A DNA stretch of 64,000 nt from the NCBI RefSeq assembly GCF_030814695.1, contig NZ_JAUSVL010000001.1:4810227-4874226 (forward strand), read 5' to 3'. Positions 60,849-64,000 of this stretch are shown here, in pieces; positions within the stretch are counted from its first letter, which is position 1, and each line of letters starts with the position of its first letter. The position numbers were made by a program, and so were the translations under genes. The notes below the pieces were generated by a model. The model was given only the letters and a program-made list of their open reading frames with translations, was not told the DNA's origin and ran no database searches. Source of the DNA: Oligosphaera ethanolica. GTDB taxonomy: Bacteria; Verrucomicrobiota; Lentisphaeria; Oligosphaerales; Oligosphaeraceae.

Positions 60849-63602
60849 ATGACTCACAAAACGACGTTGATGGGAATGTGTCTGTTGGCGATGTGGTCGG
60901 GCCAAGCTGGCGCGCTGACGCTGCACGTGGCGGTGGATGGCGATGACGCGTGGAGCGGTCGGTTGGAACGGCCCAACGCTGCGCGCAGCGACGGGCCATT
61001 GGCGAGTTTGGACGGCGCGCGGCGGGCGGTGGCTGCGGCGCGGGCAGGTGGTCTGTCGCGCAGCGATGCCGTCGACGTGCTGTTTCAGGACGGGCGCTAT
61101 CCATTGACTGAGCCGGTGCGGTTTATGCCGGCGGACAGCGGCACGCCCGACGCGCCGGTGACTTACGCGGCGGCGGCAGGCGCGAAGCCGCATTTCTGCG
61201 CGGGGCGCGAGCTCAGCGGCTTCGTGGTGGATGATCGCGGCGTGTGGCGTCTACGACTGCCTGAGGTCGCTTCCGGCGCGTGGTATTTTGAGCAGCTGTA
61301 CGTTAATGACCGTCATGCAGTGCGGGCGCGGACGCCTAACGTGGCGTTGCAGCACGAGTATTTTTACATGGTGCGGCCGCTGAAATACGCGATGGATCCA
61401 CGTAGTGGCAAGATGGACAGTTTGGCCAGTCGCTCTTTTCAAGCCGAGAAGGACGACGTGGCGGTGTTGGCCGGTCGGTCGGCGACGGAGCTGCAGGACG
61501 TGGTCGCGGTAGCCTATCACGCTTGGGAATCAAGCCGGCACCGTCTTTACGCAGTTGAGGGCGACAGCGGCAATGTGCACACAACTGGCAATGCCCGCTG
61601 GCCCTTTATGCGTTGGAATGCCCGGCAGCGCTACCATCTGGAGAATTACGCCGAGGCGCTGGATGCGCCGGGCGAGTGGTTTCTGAGTCGTGATGGACTG
61701 TTGAGCTACATTCCCCTGCTGGGACAGACGCCGGACAATACCAAGGTGGTCGCGCCGCTGGGCACGGCATTCCTGCGTTTTCGGGGCGACGCCGAAGTCG
61801 GGCAGTGGGTCGGTAATATCCATTTCCGTGGCCTGCGTTTCGGCCATAGCGGCTACACCTTGCCGCCGGAAGGGCACAGCTCCGGACAAGCTGAAACGGA
61901 CATTGGCGCGGCGATTGAGGCCGATGGTGCGGAGGGTATCCGCTTTGTCGACTGCGAAGTGTCGTCCATTGGCGGCTATGCGTTCTGGTGGCGCGACCGC
62001 TGTTTCCGCAATGAGCTGTCCCGCTGTTATATTCACGATTTGGGCGCTGGCGGCGTGAAGATCGGTTTGGCGCAAGCCAATGCGGATTTCCGGCCGGGCG
62101 ACGTCACCCAGTTCACGGTAGTGGACAACTGCATCATCCAGCGTGGCGGGCGCATTCACCACGGCGCCATTGGCGTGTGGATCGGCCATGCCAGTGACAA
62201 CCGCGTGACCCACAATGACATCGGTGACTTCATCTACACCGGCGTGTCGGTGGGCTGGACCTGGGGCTATCGTCCGACGGTCGCACATCGCAACGTCATT
62301 GACTTCAACCACATTCACCATATTGGCCAGGGTATTCTCAGCGATCTTGGTGGCGTCTATTCGCTCGGGCATTCGCCCGGCACGACGGTGAGCAACAACC
62401 ACATCCACCACATTTATTCCTACGACTACTATGGCGCCGGCAGTTCGGGGCTGTACACGGACGAGGGCAGCGCCGAGATGGTCATGGAGAACAACCTGGT
62501 GCACCACACGCGCAAGAGCGGCTTCCATCAGCATTACGGTCGGGACAACATCCTGCGCAACAACATCTTCGCATTCGGTCTCGATGGCCAGATTCAGCGG
62601 TCGCGCAAGGAAGACCACCGCAGCTTCCTCTTCAGCAACAACATTGTCTACTGGGACAATGACAGCCCGCTGTTCACTCGGCCGACGCTGGACGATATGG
62701 TGGAATTCCGCAGCAACCTCTACTGGAACACCGCTGGCGACGTGACCTTCAATGGCAAGAGCTTTGCGGAATGGCAAGCGCTGGGACGCGGGGAGGGCGA
62801 TGTCATCGCCGACCCGCTCTTTGTCGATCCCGCTGCTGGCGATTATCGCTTGCGACCGGGTTCGCCAGCGGCGAAGATCGGCTTCAAGCCCTTTGACTAC
62901 ACGCGTGCGGGAGTCTATGGCGATGATGCCTGGAAAGCCATCGCGGCGTCTCTAGAGGTGGCTCCCTTCGAGTTCACGGCGCGGCCGCCGGAACGCCTTA
63001 GTCCCGCTGTTCACGACTTCGAGGATGTGGCGCCGGGGGCCGAGCCCGACGGGCAGGTTTTCACGGAGAATCGCGGTGACTCGATCGTAGTAACCACTGA
63101 GCGCGCGAAATACGGGCGGCATTGCCTGAAGATACAGGACGTGCCGGGATTGAAGCACCGCTTCAATCCCCACTGGTGTTTGCTGGACCGCTGGCAGAGC
63201 GGCACGTTGCTGCTGTCTTTTGACATCAATCTGGAGGCGACGATGGTGCTCTATGTGGAGCTGCGTGACAACGAGCAGCCCTATCGCACGGGACCGAGTC
63301 TGCAGTTCCGCGAGGGCGTGCTGTCCGTGCGCGAAGCCGGCGCAGCGGAAGGCGAATATCGCGAACTGACGACACTGCCGATTGATAGCTGGTTCCGCAT
63401 ACAACTGGAAACGCCCCTGGGTAATGCGGCTGCGCAGGGCAGCACGCTGGTGATGATCGGGCCGGATGGCCAGGAGCAGCGTTGGCATGTTCGGCATGTC
63501 GATGACGATTGGCAGGCTGTGACCTGGCTAGGCTTCGTCGCTGACGGCGATGTCAAGGCGGCGTGCTGGCTGGACAATGTGCGCGCCAGTAAACGCGAAT
63601 GA
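60849..63602 (+). CDS. Exported parallel beta-helix protein
   Basis: 917 residues. A signal peptide (LMGMCLLAMWSGQAGALT) is followed by the pectate-lyase-like start LHVAVDGDDAWSGRLERPNA. Residues 350-620 form a right-handed beta helix, with turns such as IRFVDCEVSSIGGYAF, FTVVDNCIIQRGGRIHHG, NHIHHIYSYDYYGAG, MVMENNLVHHTRKSG and ILRNNIFAFG. The C-terminal 250 residues are a beta-sandwich (VHDFEDVAPGAEPDGQVF), probably carbohydrate-binding. The ATG at 60849 is chosen because AGGA is near and the longer frame has no signal. It is likely a secreted polysaccharide-active enzyme or binding protein; no catalytic motif is identified. Confidence 0.78.
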   Translation: MTHKTTLMGMCLLAMWSGQAGALTLHVAVDGDDAWSGRLERPNAARSDGPLASLDGARRAVAAARAGGLSRSDAVDVLFQDGRYPLTEPVRFMPADSGTPDAPVTYAAAAGAKPHFCAGRELSGFVVDDRGVWRLRLPEVASGAWYFEQLYVNDRHAVRARTPNVALQHEYFYMVRPLKYAMDPRSGKMDSLASRSFQAEKDDVAVLAGRSATELQDVVAVAYHAWESSRHRLYAVEGDSGNVHTTGNARWPFMRWNARQRYHLENYAEALDAPGEWFLSRDGLLSYIPLLGQTPDNTKVVAPLGTAFLRFRGDAEVGQWVGNIHFRGLRFGHSGYTLPPEGHSSGQAETDIGAAIEADGAEGIRFVDCEVSSIGGYAFWWRDRCFRNELSRCYIHDLGAGGVKIGLAQANADFRPGDVTQFTVVDNCIIQRGGRIHHGAIGVWIGHASDNRVTHNDIGDFIYTGVSVGWTWGYRPTVAHRNVIDFNHIHHIGQGILSDLGGVYSLGHSPGTTVSNNHIHHIYSYDYYGAGSSGLYTDEGSAEMVMENNLVHHTRKSGFHQHYGRDNILRNNIFAFGLDGQIQRSRKEDHRSFLFSNNIVYWDNDSPLFTRPTLDDMVEFRSNLYWNTAGDVTFNGKSFAEWQALGRGEGDVIADPLFVDPAAGDYRLRPGSPAAKIGFKPFDYTRAGVYGDDAWKAIAASLEVAPFEFTARPPERLSPAVHDFEDVAPGAEPDGQVFTENRGDSIVVTTERAKYGRHCLKIQDVPGLKHRFNPHWCLLDRWQSGTLLLSFDINLEATMVLYVELRDNEQPYRTGPSLQFREGVLSVREAGAAEGEYRELTTLPIDSWFRIQLETPLGNAAAQGSTLVMIGPDGQEQRWHVRHVDDDWQAVTWLGFVADGDVKAACWLDNVRASKRE

Positions 63603-63677
63603 GGCCGGCGCGCCGCGCCATGTGCGGCGGCGCTCTGGCAGGGTAATTGAGAGCAGGATACTAACGAGGACGAGCTT

Positions 63678-64000
63678 ATGATCGTAGTAACAGGCGGCGC
63701 AGGGCTGATTGGCAGTGCACTGGTGTGGACATTGAATCAGCAGGGCCGGGATGACATCGTCATTGTTGACCATCTCGGCGAGAGCGAGAAATGGCAGAAT
63801 CTGCGCGCGTTGCGCTTTCAGGACTACCTGGAGAAGGATGAGTTCAGACAGCTGTTGCTCAGCGGGCGCTGGCAGCGGCCCGTCGAGGCGATTGTGCATC
63901 TCGGCGCCTGCTCAGATACCACGGAAGTCAACGCCAGCTATCTGGCCGACAATAACTTCGCGTATGGGAAGCTCCTGGCTGAATATGCGGTGGCCAAGGG
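63678..64000 (+). CDS. hldD: ADP-L-glycero-D-manno-heptose 6-epimerase, 5' part
   Basis: The gene runs off the window after about 107 codons. The start MIVVTGGAGLIGSALVWTLN is the NAD-binding motif of extended short-chain dehydrogenases. The text that follows (DDIVIVDHLGESEKWQNL, LRFQDYLEKDEF, EAIVHLGACSDTTEVNASYL) is characteristic of HldD (RfaD), including DHLG, GACSDTTE and DNNFAYGKLL. It converts ADP-D-glycero- to ADP-L-glycero-manno-heptose for LPS core, consistent with a Gram-negative envelope. GAGGA is about seven bases before the ATG at 63678. Confidence 0.88.
   Translation, partial: MIVVTGGAGLIGSALVWTLNQQGRDDIVIVDHLGESEKWQNLRALRFQDYLEKDEFRQLLLSGRWQRPVEAIVHLGACSDTTEVNASYLADNNFAYGKLLAEYAVAK

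Noticed and set aside
1..64000. tRNA, rRNA or prophage genes
   Set aside because: No cloverleaf-like intergenic segment, rRNA signature or phage structural gene was recognised while reading both strands.

Overview
This is a G+C-rich bacterial chromosome segment that most resembles the PVC superphylum, probably Lentisphaerota. The main clue is a pseudopilin-like protein (35565-36305) with the N-terminal run [20 protein letters not shown] and a C-terminal FADGHVE motif, a hallmark of that phylum. It sits between a LacI-type regulator and a very large secreted glycosidase. A glycyl radical enzyme and a K+-dependent membrane pyrophosphatase fit an anaerobic or energy-limited lifestyle. Several carbohydrate-active proteins (GH127, GH10, a GH42-like and a GH5-like protein, two beta-helix proteins, M42 peptidase, class II aldolase, Gfo/Idh/MocA oxidoreductase, HAD phosphatase) fit a plant-polysaccharide degrader. 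These taxonomic and ecological calls are inferences from the sequence alone.

Layout. 1-2600: the end of an unknown gene, then non-coding repeat modules, one of them split by an IS630-type element whose transposase is in two frames. 2754-8509: a glycyl radical enzyme, then a carboxymuconolactone-decarboxylase-family gene coupled to two FAD oxidoreductase genes. 9053-17379 (minus): a TPR protein, an exported unknown, an alpha/beta hydrolase and two overlapping BatA/VWA membrane proteins. 17761-20876: RhlE-type helicase, exported unknown, P-loop kinase. 20874-21516: two repeat elements with terminal inverted repeats. 21649-23807: GT2 glycosyltransferase plus a polytopic membrane protein. 23891-26123 (minus): cysK-metY. 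26389-29431 (minus): aldolase, GH127 and a decapeptide-repeat protein. 29710-32695: membrane pyrophosphatase plus an unknown. 32700-34000: a nested repeat cluster. 34293-41432: LacI regulator, pseudopilin, 1700-aa GH42-like protein. 41657-43513: beta-helix protein. 43946-45511: MsrB-MsrA-glutathione peroxidase fusion. 46219-50762: surface-repeat protein, rhodanese, rarA-recO. 50766-51546: three repeat modules. 51554-60481 (minus): M42 peptidase, GH10, small lipoprotein, GH5-like lipoprotein, oxidoreductase, phosphatase. 60849-64000: beta-helix protein and the start of hldD.

The most unusual signal is the intergenic DNA. Three unrelated repeat bodies (called here A, B and C) recur about five or six times each and share one terminal motif, TAATCGGTCAgyCATTGATA, usually inverted at the two ends. 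Body A carries an 18-bp hairpin whose arms change together between copies, which points to selection on structure. The elements nest in one another, host an IS, and one supplies the stop codon of a gene. They look like a family of small non-autonomous mobile elements that carry structured RNA or DNA. Start codons were chosen from visible Shine-Dalgarno sequences and overlaps; family names come from motif recognition without database searches.
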